Source of the DNA: Actinomadura barringtoniae | GTDB taxonomy: Bacteria > Actinomycetota > Actinomycetes > Streptosporangiales > Streptosporangiaceae | Direction: 5' to 3' | NCBI RefSeq assembly: GCF_017573505.1 | Contig: NZ_JAGEOJ010000003.1 | Span: 248,001 to 312,000 of the forward strand | Length of the DNA stretch: 64,000 nt | Notes under the pieces: generated by a model | What the model was told of the DNA's origin: nothing | The model's input: the letters and a program-made list of their open reading frames with translations, nothing else | Databases searched by the model: none | Part shown: positions 17,106 through 28,300 of the stretch, in pieces | How positions within the stretch are numbered: the first letter of the stretch is position 1 | Layout of the letters: each line of letters starts with the position of its first letter | Translations under genes and position numbers: made by a program

Positions 17106-17525
17106 ATGGAGAACGACGACCTGGTCGACCTCTTCGGCAAGACCGCGCGGCGGCTGCGCCGGGACCAGATGGAACGGCTGGCCCCGCTCGGCCTGACCCC
17201 GTCGCTGGCCCGCGCCCTCCGGGCGATCGTCCGCGCCGAGGCGCCCCTGCGGATGACCGACCTGGCGACCCGGCTGGGCGTCGTCCCGCGCTCGGCGACC
17301 GGCCTGGTGGACTCGCTGGAGGAGGCCGGCCTCGTCAGCCGGAGCCCCGACCCCTCCAACCGGCGCTCGATCCTGGTCTCCCCCACCGACAAGGGGCGGA
17401 CCATGCGGACCCTGATGGGCCAGGCGCGCCGCGAGGCCGCCGAAGACCTTTTCTCGGCGCTGAGCCCCGAGCAACGCGAGTCCCTGCGAGCCCTTCTGGC
17501 GGCCCTGAACGACCCGGACGCCTGA
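17106..17525 (+). CDS. MarR-family regulator, divergent from the ABC exporter
   Basis: 139 aa. The winged helix-turn-helix is clear: LTPSLARALRAIVRAEAPLRMTDLATRLGVVPRSATGLVDSLEEAGLVSRSPDPSNRRSILVSPTDKGR, with the D-x-R-x wing motif (DPSNRRS). MarR proteins bind palindromes in their own promoter region and release on binding small phenolic or drug-like ligands. The gene faces away from the ABC exporter with a shared promoter region, the standard arrangement for an efflux pump and its repressor. Confidence 0.9.
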   Translation: MENDDLVDLFGKTARRLRRDQMERLAPLGLTPSLARALRAIVRAEAPLRMTDLATRLGVVPRSATGLVDSLEEAGLVSRSPDPSNRRSILVSPTDKGRTMRTLMGQARREAAEDLFSALSPEQRESLRALLAALNDPDA

Positions 17526-17535
17526 TCGAGGGTTG

Positions 17536-17576
17536 AAGTTCGTGCTACGAACGAATATGGTTCGTAGCACGAACTT
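17536..17576. terminator. Perfect 16-bp inverted repeat between convergent MarR genes
   Basis: Arms 17536-17551 and 17561-17576 are perfectly complementary around a 9-base loop, between the ends of the two MarR genes. The arms contain TTCGT...ACGAA words like those in the operator at 18122, so a role in regulator binding as well as termination is possible. Confidence 0.7.
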
Positions 17577-17602
17577 GCTATGTCTGCATTAAGGGGTCAT
17601 CG

Positions 17603-18100
17603 TCATGAGTCGACCGTGGGCGGCACCTCGACCGTGGGCGGCACCTCGACGGTCTCCACAAAGACGACGGGCACCTCGTTGTCGACGACCAGCTTGCTGA
17701 GGAGACCGGCGAGGGCATCGCGCTCGGCCTCGCCGAGGTCGCCGGTCAGGGCGGCGACGCGGCGGCAGGTCTCCTCGTAGAAGGGCTCGACGACCTTGGC
17801 GCCTTCCGCGGAAAGGGCGACCTTGACGGCGCGGCGGTCGTCGGGGTCGGGGACGCGTTCGACCAGGCCGCGCCGTTCGGTCCGGTCGACCAGGCCGGTG
17901 AGGCTCGACTTGGCCAGGCCGAGCATCGCGCCGAGCTCGCCCATCCCGTACGGCTGGCTCATCAGCACGCAGAGCAGCTGGCCCTGCTGCGAGGTCAGGT
18001 CGTAGTCCCGGCTCGACTCCGCGTAGACCGCGTCCACGAGAAAAGCGGCCCGTACCAACGCGACCGCGATGCTCATCTGCTCGCCGGATTCCTTAGCCAT
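17603..18100 (-). CDS. MarR-family regulator, divergent from the LLM oxidoreductase
   Basis: Start set at ATG 18100 (MAKESGEQMSIAVALVR); a GTG nine bases earlier is possible. 165 aa. The HTH reads LTSQQGQLLCVLMSQPYGMGELGAMLGLAKSSLTGLVDRTERRGLVERVPDPDDRRAVKVALSAEG, with the DPDDRR wing. The C-terminal tail VEVPPTVEVPPT comes from a duplicated 18-bp unit (17610-17645). The gene is divergent from the LLM oxidoreductase, and a dyad in the gap (18122-18134) is its likely operator. Confidence 0.9.
   Translation of the reverse strand: MAKESGEQMSIAVALVRAAFLVDAVYAESSRDYDLTSQQGQLLCVLMSQPYGMGELGAMLGLAKSSLTGLVDRTERRGLVERVPDPDDRRAVKVALSAEGAKVVEPFYEETCRRVAALTGDLGEAERDALAGLLSKLVVDNEVPVVFVETVEVPPTVEVPPTVDS
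17610..17645 (-). repeat. 18-bp direct duplication at the end of the second MarR gene
   Basis: Two identical units, 17610-17627 and 17628-17645, extend the protein in frame by six residues each (VEVPPT). Confidence 0.85.
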
Positions 18101-18121
18101 ATTCACCACACTACACAGTCA

Positions 18122-18134
18122 TTCGTTAGACGAA
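18122..18134. promoter_or_regulatory. Probable MarR operator TTCGT-TAG-ACGAA
   Basis: A perfect 5-base dyad 21 bases upstream of the MarR start and 34 bases upstream of the LLM oxidoreductase start, followed by a related half site (GAACGAAC). Confidence 0.55.
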
Positions 18135-18168
18135 CTACCTGAACGAACGTCAGAAGGAGATGCGCATC

Positions 18169-19083
18169 ATGTCACGCACCACGCCACTCTTCGGGGTCGG
18201 ACTCGACAGTTCCACGCGGGCCGCCGAGGACACCCTCCGGCTCGCCGTCCAGGCGGACCGCCAGGGCCTGGACCTCTTCAGCGTCTCCGATCACCCGTAC
18301 ATCGCCGGGCGCCTGGACGCCTACGCGTTCGTCAGCGTCGCGCTCGGCGCCACGAGCACGATCTCCGGTTTCGCCAACGTCACCAACCTGCCTGCGCGGC
18401 CCGCGCCGATGCTGGCGCGCAACGTCGGCTCGCTGAGCGAGCTGACCGGCGGCCGCGTCGTGCTGGGCATGGGCGCGGGCGGCCTGTGGGACGAGATCGC
18501 CAAGCTCGGCGTGCCCCGCCTGGACCCCGGGGCGGCCGTACGGGCGTTCGAGGAGGCGATCGTCCTCGTCCGCGCGCTGTCGGGCGGCGGCGCGCCCGTG
18601 ACGTTCGAGGGCGAGTTCTACCAGGTCACGGACCTGGAGCCCGGTCCGGCCGCCGCGCCCCCGGTCTGGACGGGCTCGAACGGGCCGCGTTCGCTGGCCG
18701 TCACCGGCAGGCAGGCCGACGGCTGGATCCCGGGCCACGCGGCCGACTGGCTCAGCAAGCGCTACCGGGAGTCGCGGCCGATCATCGACGAGGCGGCCGT
18801 GGCCGTCGGCCGCGAGCCCGGCGACATCGCCACCGTCTACAACCTTCCCGGCGCGATCACCGACGCGCCGCTCGCCGCCACCCGTTCCGAGGACGGCCGC
18901 TGGGTCGGCGGCTCGGTGGACCAGTGGGTCGAGGAGCTGACCGGCGCGGTGCTGGAGCACGGCGCCGCCGGCTTCACCCTCTTCACGACCGGCGGCGGCC
19001 ACGCCGACGGCGTCACGCTCGGCCGCTGGGCACAGGAGATCGCGCCTGCCGTACGGGAGGCAGTGCTCAAGGCGTCGGACTGA
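18169..19083 (+). CDS. LLM-class (probably F420-dependent) oxidoreductase
   Basis: ATG 18169 is preferred since AAGGAG lies nine bases before it; the ATG at 18160 directly abuts the site. 304 aa. The luciferase-like TIM-barrel is seen from GVGLDSSTRAAEDTLRLAVQADRQGLDLFSVSDHPY, LPARPAPMLARNVGSLSELTGGRVVLGMGAGG, and VWTGSNGPRSLAVTGRQADGWIPGHAADW. Members use reduced F420 or FMN to act on small molecules in the cytosol; actinobacteria have dozens. Control by the divergent MarR is likely. The substrate is unknown. Confidence 0.9.
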   Translation: MSRTTPLFGVGLDSSTRAAEDTLRLAVQADRQGLDLFSVSDHPYIAGRLDAYAFVSVALGATSTISGFANVTNLPARPAPMLARNVGSLSELTGGRVVLGMGAGGLWDEIAKLGVPRLDPGAAVRAFEEAIVLVRALSGGGAPVTFEGEFYQVTDLEPGPAAAPPVWTGSNGPRSLAVTGRQADGWIPGHAADWLSKRYRESRPIIDEAAVAVGREPGDIATVYNLPGAITDAPLAATRSEDGRWVGGSVDQWVEELTGAVLEHGAAGFTLFTTGGGHADGVTLGRWAQEIAPAVREAVLKASD

Positions 19084-19097
19084 CGGACCCAGGTCGC

Positions 19098-19883
19098 ATG
19101 ATGGAGGTCATGGCCGCCCAGGAGCACCGTGTCAGGCTCGCCGCCCTCTTCGACGCCCAGATCCGCCCCCACAACGCCCGTTTCCGCGCCGCCGCCCGCA
19201 TCGGCCCCCGCGACCGCGTCCTGGACGTCGGCTGCGGGACCGGCCAGTCCACCCGCGAGGCGGCGGCGCGGACCGAGGGCGACGTGCTGGGCGTCGACAT
19301 CTCGGCCCAGAGCGTCGCCAAGGCCCGCGAGCTCAGCGCCGACCTGCCGAACGTGGCCTACCTGGAGGCCGACGCCCAGTCCCACGCCTTCCTGCGAGGC
19401 CACTACGACCTGTGCGTCAGCCGCCTCGGCACGATGTTCTTCTCCGATCCGGTCGCCGCGTTCACCAACATCGCGAGCGCGCTCCGCAGGGCCGCGCGCC
19501 TCGTCCTGCTGGTCTGGCAGGACGGCGTCTCCAACGAGTGGTCGTACGCGGTCCGCCGGGCGATCAACGCCGCCGAGCCCGTTCCCGTGACGACCGGCCC
19601 GTTCGCCCTCTCCGACCCCGCCACCGTGAACGGCCTCCTGAACGCCTCGGGCTTCACCGGGATCGACTTCACCGACGTGCACGAGCCCGTCTACTACGGC
19701 CCCGACGTCGCCACCGCGTACGACCTGGCGACCGGGCTGAAGGGCACCCAGGACGTCCTCGCCACCGCCCCCGACCCCGAGCGGGCGCTGGACCGCCTCC
19801 GCGCCACGATCACCGCCCACGACACCGGCCATGGCGTCTACTTCGACTCCCGGGCCTGGATCATCACAGCTCAGCGCGCCTGA
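19098..19883 (+). CDS. Class I SAM-dependent methyltransferase
   Basis: The start is ATG 19098 or 19101, 14-17 bases after the LLM oxidoreductase stop, so the two are probably co-transcribed. About 261 aa. The Rossmann SAM-binding motif is VLDVGCGTGQSTREAA near residue 41, followed by LGVDISAQSVAKARE (acidic residue binding the ribose) and LYDLCVSRLGTMFFSDP as the motif IV-like region. The C-terminal half (GLLNASGFTGIDFTDV) resembles the UbiE-like or small-molecule methyltransferase group. The substrate cannot be told. Confidence 0.88.
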   Translation: MMEVMAAQEHRVRLAALFDAQIRPHNARFRAAARIGPRDRVLDVGCGTGQSTREAAARTEGDVLGVDISAQSVAKARELSADLPNVAYLEADAQSHAFLRGHYDLCVSRLGTMFFSDPVAAFTNIASALRRAARLVLLVWQDGVSNEWSYAVRRAINAAEPVPVTTGPFALSDPATVNGLLNASGFTGIDFTDVHEPVYYGPDVATAYDLATGLKGTQDVLATAPDPERALDRLRATITAHDTGHGVYFDSRAWIITAQRA

Positions 19884-19965
19884 AAAGAAATTCCGCCCAC
19901 CTGTCACACTCCCCCGCCGGGCTCCGTCAGGGCTACAGATCAACCCACTGACGATGGAGAAGACG

Positions 19966-20712
19966 ATGATTCTGGTCACCGGCGGAACGGGAACCCTCGG
20001 CAGCCACGTGGTGCCGCTCCTCCTGGAGAGCGGCCACGAGGTGCGGATCCTCAGCCGCACCGCCCGCCCCGCGAAGAACGGCGTCGAGTACGTGACCGGC
20101 GACCTGCTCAAGGACGAGGGCACCGACGCCGCCGTGGCCGGCGCCGAGATCGTCCTGCACCTGGCGGGCAGCGCCAAGGGCGACGACGTGGCGACCGGCA
20201 ACCTCGCCCGCGCCGCGGCCAAGGCCGGCGTCCGGCACCTGGTCTACATCTCGGTGATCGGCGCCGACACGATGCCGATCGGCTACTTCAAGGCCAAGCG
20301 CGGCGCCGAGGAGGCCGTGACCGAGTCGGGCGTCCCGTGGACCACGCTGCGCGCCGCGCAGTTCAACGACCTCGTCCTCAAGACCGTCCGGGGCATGGCC
20401 AAGATGCCGGTGATCCCCGCCCCCAAGGAGCTGCGCTTCCAGCCCGTCGACTCGCGCGACGTAGCCGCCCGCCTGGTCGAGTTGACGCTGGGCGAGCCCG
20501 CAGGCCTCGTCCCCGACCTCACCGGCCCGCAGGTCTACGGCATCCGCGAGCTCATGCGCGGCTACCTGAAGGCGACCGGCAAGCACCGCCCGTTCATGCC
20601 GTTCCGCATCCCCGGCAAGATCGGCCGCGCCTACCGCAACGCCGACAACCTCACCCTCAAGGGCGCCGACACCGGCAAGCGCACCTGGGAGGACTTCCTC
20701 GCCGCCCAGTGA
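19966..20712 (+). CDS. NAD(P)-binding NmrA/atypical SDR protein
   Basis: ATG 19966 has GGAGA six bases upstream; 248 aa. The dinucleotide fold begins ILVTGGTGTLGSHVVPLLLESGHEVRILSR with the atypical SDR Gly pattern TGGTGTLG. Later HLVYISVIGAD and YFKAKRGAEEAVTESGVPWTTLRAAQF keep a YxxxK. The C-terminus (RELMRGYLKATGKHRPF... GRAYRNADNL) is typical of actinobacterial proteins annotated as NAD(P)H-binding or SDR family oxidoreductases. It may reduce small molecules or act as a redox sensor; which is unknown. Confidence 0.88.
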   Translation: MILVTGGTGTLGSHVVPLLLESGHEVRILSRTARPAKNGVEYVTGDLLKDEGTDAAVAGAEIVLHLAGSAKGDDVATGNLARAAAKAGVRHLVYISVIGADTMPIGYFKAKRGAEEAVTESGVPWTTLRAAQFNDLVLKTVRGMAKMPVIPAPKELRFQPVDSRDVAARLVELTLGEPAGLVPDLTGPQVYGIRELMRGYLKATGKHRPFMPFRIPGKIGRAYRNADNLTLKGADTGKRTWEDFLAAQ

Positions 20713-20889
20713 CCACGGACGCGCAAAGCCCAGTGACACGAACGCGCAACGCACACGGTGGACCACGGCCTCGGGCCGGCGTGAGCCCGAGGCGCATCTT
20801 CGCGGAACGAGTGGGCCCGCACGCCTTGCCCCACGGGCCCATCGCGTCCGACAGTGGTAACTGAAGGCTCAATGATCCGGAGGTTCTCG

Positions 20890-21186
20890 TTGACCACCGA
20901 CACAGCGGTCCGTGAGCAGCAGGCCAAGCGCGACCTGACGGACAGGTTGGTAGCCACCTTCAGAGAGATGCGCTCCAACGACGAGATCACCGGGGCGATC
21001 GACGCCGGGTACCGGCGCTTCGAGCGGTCGCCCATTCGTGACTTCGTCCCCATCTTCGTCGAGCGCATGGCCCGCGAACGGCTCGCCCCGGCCACGGGCG
21101 GCGCACCGGCCGCGGCCGTCGCGGCCGCCTCGGTCGTCGAAGCGGCCGCGGACCAAGCAGAGGACGCGGACGACCAGGTCGCCTGA
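20890..21186 (+). CDS. Small protein with three-helix bundle dimerisation-like domain
   Basis: TTG 20890 is chosen because GGAGG lies exactly six bases upstream; an ATG at 20872 overlaps that site. 98 aa. The pattern LTDRLVATFREMRSNDEITGAIDAGYRRFERSPIRDFVPIFVERMARERL is common in small actinobacterial proteins annotated as three-helix bundle dimerisation-domain proteins, whose role is unknown. The tail is Ala-rich and acidic. It ends 28 bases before the last gene of the biosynthetic operon, which is read the opposite way, so it is probably not part of it. Confidence 0.65.
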   Translation: MTTDTAVREQQAKRDLTDRLVATFREMRSNDEITGAIDAGYRRFERSPIRDFVPIFVERMARERLAPATGGAPAAAVAAASVVEAAADQAEDADDQVA

Positions 21187-21213
21187 CGAGAGGCGCCCCG
21201 GCCCGGCCGGGTG

Positions 21214-22911
<1,698 letters not shown>

Positions 22912-22913
22912 GG

Positions 22914-24638
22914 TCAGGTCCTCGTGAGGAAGTCGAAGCGGGCGGTGTGCAGGGACGCGTCGCTGGTCGCGGCGGCGTCGCGGTCGCGGTCGCCGAGCCG
23001 GGACCGCAGCTCGGCCAGCCGGTGCCGGGACGCGGTGCAGGACACGTCGGCGAGGTCGGCGGCGTCGGGCAGGTCGGCGCTGCGGGCCAGTACGACGGTC
23101 ATGCTGAGCAGTTCGGCCGCGATGGCCCCGGCGACACCGAGCGTGTGCTGGTCGTCGCCGCGGATGTCGGCCAGCGAACGGGACTGGGCCGCCACGAAGG
23201 CCAGGTGCATCTCGTTCCGCGAAGTCAGCGCCGTGTCGTGCGGCGTGAGGCCGGGCAACCGGGTCTCGGGTGCGAGTGGGGGCCGGGACTTGGCCGACCA
23301 CATGTCGAGCATGAAGTCGACGCCGCCCGCGACCCGCAGCGCGCGGGCGTCGCGGAAAGCCCGTTCTACCGGCAGCGGCACGGCCCCGCGCGCGGCCTTG
23401 CTGCGCGCGGTCTCGTAGCCCTCCGCGCCGAGCAGCGACACGGTGCGGTCGACCGTACGCCAGCACAGGCGCGAGACGAGGTTCTTCACGGCGGTGAGGT
23501 CGGGGCGCAGGTCGGCCTGGTCGCCGCCGAGGACCGACCACGCGAGCAGCGACTCGATCGTGAACACGTCGGCGGCGGTCGCGCTCACCAGCCGCTGGAT
23601 CTGGTCGTACTCGCCGAGCCCGCGGCCGTCGATCACGCGGCGGCCGAGGAAGTCGCGCGTCCAGACCAGGCACATCCGCGCGATGCCGAGCGTGGTCGGG
23701 GTGACGACCAGGTTGCGTGCGGAGAGCGCGAGCGCCGCCAGTTCGCCGGAGTCCGCCTCGCCGGAGTCCGCCTCGCTGGAGTCCGCCTCACCGGAGGTTC
23801 CTTCGCCTGGACGCATGCGCCAGCCGTCCTCGGATTCGGGGAGGAGACGTTCGGCGGCCACGCGGACGTTGTCGAAGCGGATCGCCCCGATCTCGGCGCC
23901 GCGCAGCCCCATGAACTCGTGCCGCATGACGTGCTCGACTCCCGGCGCGTCGAGATCGACGAAGAACAGCCGCACCTCGCCGGTGCCGTCGATCGTCGCC
24001 GAGACGTCCATCAGGTCGGCCACCGGCGCGTTGCCGATGAAGACCTTCTCCCCCGTGATCAGGTAGGCGGCCCCGTCCTCGACCGGGACGGCGGTGGTCG
24101 CACGGTGCTGGTTGGCGGTGCCGATCGGCTCGGCGTCGGCGCCGCCGGACACGATGCCGCCGGCCACCCGCGCCTCGATCAGGTCGCGCAGCGGTCCGGG
24201 CGGCAGCACGGGCAGGTACGAGCCGGAGCCGAAGCCGTTGGTGATCGCGACCGTGTACGCGACGGGCGCCGACCACCGGGCGGTGGCCTCCACGACGCGC
24301 GCCGCGTTCGCCCACGACAGGCCCAGCCCGCCGAGCGCCGGGTCGATCATCAGGCGCAGGAATCCGGCCTTGCCCAGGGCCGCCTGGAAGCCGTCGGGCA
24401 GGCGGCCGGTCCGGTCGACCTCCTCCGGGTCGATCCACGTGCGGAGCAGGTCGGTGACGGCGGCGACCGCCTCGTCCCCTGCCGCCCGTTCGGCGGCGGA
24501 CTGGCGCGGAAAGGGCCGGACGAGATCCCAGCGGACGTGTCCGGCGTAGAGCTCGTCAAGCAGGCTGGGCGGGCGCGGTGAACGCGGCCGGCGCGGTGAA
24601 CGCGGCGAGCGCGCGGTCGAGCTGTCCGAGCAGGTCAT
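22914..24638 (-). CDS. Acyl-CoA dehydrogenase-like flavoprotein of the NRPS/PKS cluster
   Basis: The most plausible start is ATG 24638 (G-rich site upstream), overlapping the thioesterase gene by 83 bases; this start is not certain. About 574 aa, clearly longer than the usual 380-400. The ACAD core is seen in LGKAGFLRLMIDPALGGLGLSWANAARVVEA, GSGSYLPVLPPGPLRD, ITGEKVFIGNAPVADL, and FMGLRGAEIGAIRFDNVRVAAERLLPE; the FAD-binding C-terminal helical bundle follows (DQIQRLVSATAADVFTIESLLAW). An extra C-terminal helical region of about 150 aa follows. An EADSGE-type repeat is inserted near residue 290. In such a cluster it may desaturate a carrier-bound acyl chain, or act like the decarboxylating/oxygenating ACAD homologues of epoxyketone pathways. 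Which is untested. Confidence 0.85.
   Translation of the reverse strand: MTCSDSSTARSPRSPRRPRSPRPPSLLDELYAGHVRWDLVRPFPRQSAAERAAGDEAVAAVTDLLRTWIDPEEVDRTGRLPDGFQAALGKAGFLRLMIDPALGGLGLSWANAARVVEATARWSAPVAYTVAITNGFGSGSYLPVLPPGPLRDLIEARVAGGIVSGGADAEPIGTANQHRATTAVPVEDGAAYLITGEKVFIGNAPVADLMDVSATIDGTGEVRLFFVDLDAPGVEHVMRHEFMGLRGAEIGAIRFDNVRVAAERLLPESEDGWRMRPGEGTSGEADSSEADSGEADSGELAALALSARNLVVTPTTLGIARMCLVWTRDFLGRRVIDGRGLGEYDQIQRLVSATAADVFTIESLLAWSVLGGDQADLRPDLTAVKNLVSRLCWRTVDRTVSLLGAEGYETARSKAARGAVPLPVERAFRDARALRVAGGVDFMLDMWSAKSRPPLAPETRLPGLTPHDTALTSRNEMHLAFVAAQSRSLADIRGDDQHTLGVAGAIAAELLSMTVVLARSADLPDAADLADVSCTASRHRLAELRSRLGDRDRDAAATSDASLHTARFDFLTRT
23745..23800 (-). repeat. In-frame tandem repeats inside the dehydrogenase gene
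   Basis: Imperfect 15-bp units (GAGTCCGCCTCGCCG type) encode SGEADSSEADSGEADSGE on the minus strand, in a loop of the enzyme. Confidence 0.8.
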
Positions 24639-25344
24639 CGGAGTTCCCCCGGAAGTAGAAGTGGTCGCCGGCGAAGACGCGCAGCGTGAAGGGCCCGGTC
24701 GTGTAGTCGTCCCAGGCCGCCAGGCGGACCGCGGTCTCGCGGTCCTCGCTGCCGCCGTACACGGTGATCGCGCAGTCGAGCGGCTCCGGCCTGGTGGCGC
24801 GCGGGCGGTACGAGGAGACGATCGACATGTCGGCGCGCAGGCCGCCGAGGACGAGCGCGGCGAACTCGGGGTCGGTGTGCATCTCGGCCGGCACCGGCCC
24901 GTACTCACGCTCGACGGCGGCGATCAGCTCCGGGCCGTCGAGCATGTGCACGTCCGGGCCGGGGCGGTGCAGGTGCGGCGCCCCGTACGCGGACAGGAAG
25001 AGCGCGTGCGGTCCCTGCCTGCCCTGCGCGCGCAGCGCGAGCGCCGTCTCGTACGCGGCGAGCGCGCCTAGGCTGTGCCCGAAGAACGCGTACGGGACCT
25101 CGCCGAAGTCGGCCTCGGCGGTGAGCGCCGTGACCAGCCCGTTCATCGTGGTCGGGGCGGTCTCGGAGATGCGGCCGCCGCGTCCGGGCAGCTGAACGCC
25201 CCACACCTCCGCCGACGGCAGCTGCGACGACCAGCGCATGTACTCGCCGGCCGAGCCGCCGCTGTGCGGGAAGAAGTAGAGGCGCAGCGCGGCCTCGGCC
25301 TGCCCCGGGCGGCGGATCAGCCACCGGGATCGGGTCGCGGTCAT
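24556..25344 (-). CDS. Type II thioesterase
   Basis: 262 aa; ATG 25344 overlaps the PKS stop as ATGA. The alpha/beta hydrolase pattern is typical of type II editing thioesterases: LYFFPHSGGSAGEYMRW near 22, VWGVQLPGRGGRISE near 48, the nucleophile elbow FFGHSLGALAAYETALALR near 85, a catalytic Asp in ITVYGGSEDRE, and the His in VFAGDHFYFRGN. These enzymes clear blocked carrier proteins. Since no thioesterase domain is fused to any carrier in this operon, it could also release the product. The end has a short duplication (AAFTAPAAFTAPA). Confidence 0.92.
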   Translation of the reverse strand: MTATRSRWLIRRPGQAEAALRLYFFPHSGGSAGEYMRWSSQLPSAEVWGVQLPGRGGRISETAPTTMNGLVTALTAEADFGEVPYAFFGHSLGALAAYETALALRAQGRQGPHALFLSAYGAPHLHRPGPDVHMLDGPELIAAVEREYGPVPAEMHTDPEFAALVLGGLRADMSIVSSYRPRATRPEPLDCAITVYGGSEDRETAVRLAAWDDYTTGPFTLRVFAGDHFYFRGNSDDLLGQLDRALAAFTAPAAFTAPAQPA

Positions 25345-28300
25345 GAAGCGGGCCTTTCGGTTTCGAGGAGTTCGGTGTCGATGAGGCGGGCCAGGCGTGC
25401 CACGGTCGGGGCCTGGAAGACCGCGCGGGCGGTGAGCTCGCAGCCGGTGGCCTCGCGGATCATCGCCAGGGCCTGCGTGGCCACCAGCGAGTCGCCGCCG
25501 AGCTCGAAGAAGTCGTCGTCGGGGCCCAGCTCGTACCCGTCCATGCCGAGCACGGCCGCGAAAGCGCCGGCGACCGCTTGCTCGGTGCCCTCTGCCGTTT
25601 GAGCCTGTGGGTCTGGCTCGGGCGCCAGGGTCGGCTCGAACGGTTCGAGGACGTGCTGCTCGGCGTCCAGCCGGAACGGCTTGCGCTCGAACGGATAGGT
25701 GGGCAGCGGCGTGCGGCGTCGCCGTTCGCCGTCGTGCAGCGCGGGCCAGTCGATCTCCACGCCCGCCTGCCACAGCCGCCCGGCCGCGTTCAGCAGCGCC
25801 TCCGCGCCGCCCGCCGCCTCGTTCGGGTGCGGCAGGCTCGGCAGAACGAGCTGGGTGGCGTTCCCCGCGGCGGCCGGGTGGCGCCGAGCGAGCGTGATGA
25901 GGGTCCGGCCGGGGCCGACCTCCAGCAGCGGGCCGCCGCCGGACTCGCGCAGCAGCGTCGCGAGCGCGTCGTTGAACCGCACGGTGTGGCGCAGATGCCC
26001 GCTCCAGTACGCGGGGTCGCACGCCTGTTCGGCGGTGACCAGCTCGCCCGTACGATCCGACAGCCACGGGATGGACGGCGGGCTGAGCGGCACCCGCGCC
26101 ACGGTCCGTTCGAACTCGGCCACCACGGGCTCCACCAGCAGCGAGTGCGCGGCGGCGTTGATGTGCAGGACGCGGCCGTCGATCCCGTCGGCGTCCAGCC
26201 GCTTGCGCAGCGACATCACGTCGAGCGCGTGACCGGCGACGACGCACTGCGCCGGTCCGTTGATCGCCGCGATCGACAGGCGTTCGGTCAGGTAGGGCAG
26301 CAGATCACGTTCGGGCAGCGGCACGGCGAGCATCGCGCCGTCGGGCAGGCTCTCCAGCAACCGGCCGCGTACGAGCACCAGGTGAAGGGCGTCGGCGACG
26401 TCGATCACCCCGGCGATCGTGGCGGCGGCGTACGCGCCCAGGCTGTGCCCGGCCACCACGCCCGGGTTCACGCCCCACGACTGCCAGAGGCGAGCGAGCG
26501 CGTACTCCACGGCGAAGAGCGCGGGCTGGGCGATGCGCATGCTGGTCATCGCGTCGTCGCGCGTCGACTCGGGGTACGCCTCGGGATAGAGGACGTCGCG
26601 CAGGTCGAGGCCGAGCGTGGGCAGGGCGAGCTCCGCGCACCGGTCGATCTCGGCGCGGAAGACGGGCTCGTGCTCGTAGAGCTCCTTGGCCATCCCGACG
26701 TGCTGACCGCCTTGGCCCGGGAAGAGGAACGCCACGTCGGAGGCCGTTACGCCGTTCTCCGCATCAACCGCCTGCGGGCGGTCGGCGAGCGCGGCCAGCG
26801 CGGACTCGCGGTCGGCCGCGACGACGAACGCCCTGTGCGCGAACGCCCGGCGCCCGGTCTGCAACGTCCAGGCCGCGTTCGCGATCGATGCGTGGCCGTG
26901 GCGCAGGTCGTCCGCGAGACGTGCGGCGGCGGCCTTGAGCGCCTGGGTAGAACGGGCCGACAGCGGCAGCAGCTGGAACGGGCGCCGCTCGTCGGCGATC
27001 TCGGAGGCCGGTGCCTCCTCGACGATGACGTGCGCGTTCGTTCCGCCGAGCCCGAGCGAGTTGACGCCCGCGCGGCGAGGCTCGCCCGCCTGGCGCGGCC
27101 AGTGCCTGGCCACCGGGTTGACGGTGAACGGACCGGACGCGAAATCGATCATCGGGTTGGGCTCGCGGAAGTGCAGCGTCGGCGGGACCAGCTCGTTCGC
27201 CAGCGCCAGCACCGCCTTGATCAGCCCGATCACGCCCGCGGCGGCGTCGGTGTGCCCGATGTTGGGCTTGACCGACCCGAGCAGGCTGGTCCCGAGCGGC
27301 CCGGTGCCGACGCCCGGCCCCGTCCCGGCGTTCGTCCCGGCGTTCGGCCCGGCGTTCGGCCCGGCGTTCGTGCCGGCGTTCGGCCCGTAGGCCTTGGCCA
27401 GCGCGCGCACCTCGATCGGGTCGCCGACGATCGTGCCGGTGCCGTGCGCCTCCACGAAGCCGACCGTCGCCGGGTCGATCCCGGCCACCGCCAGCGCGGC
27501 GCGTGCCGCCCCTGCCTGGCCGTCCACGCTCGGCGTGGTGAAGCCTGCCTTGGCGGCGCCGTCGTTGTTGATCGCGGTGCCGAGCAGCACGGCGTGGACG
27601 TGGTCGCCGTCCTCCAGCGCGTCCTCCAGCCGCTTGAGCGCCACGATCCCGGCGCCGTCGGCGCCCACGGTCCCGGTCGCGGCCGCGTCGAACGCGCGGA
27701 CCGTTCCGTCGGACGACAGCACGCCGTCGTCCCCGCCGACCTCGCCCACCGGGGACGGGACCTTGACGGTCACGCCGCCCGCCAGCGCCAGGTCGCACTC
27801 GCCCGCGAGCAGCGCCTGCCCGGCGATGTGCACGGCGACGAGCGAGGTCGAGCACGCGGTCTGGACGGTGACGGCCGGGCCGGTGAGGCCGAGCTTGTAC
27901 GCCACGCGGCTGGTCAGGAAGTCCGCGCCGGAGGCCAGCCGGAACTGCCAGTCCGACACCCCGGGGAAGCGGTCGCGGTTGGCGCGGAGCGTTCCGAAAT
28001 GGCCGGTGTCGCCGCTGCCGCCGTACACGCCGATCACGCCCGGGTAGGTCGCCGGGTCGTAGCCGGTGTGCTCGAGGGCCTCCCACGCGCATTCCAGGAA
28101 GACCCGCTGTTGCGGATCGAGCATGAGCGCCTCGCGCGGCGAGTAGCCGAAGAAGGCCGCGTCGAAGTGGTCGGCGCCCGTCACCGCGCCGTAGGCGGCG
28201 TTCCCGTCGAACCTGGTGATGGATTCGGTGCCTTCGGCGAGCCCCTTCCAGAACTCCCGCAGGTCGGCGGCGCCGGGAAATCTCCCGGCCATTCCCACGA

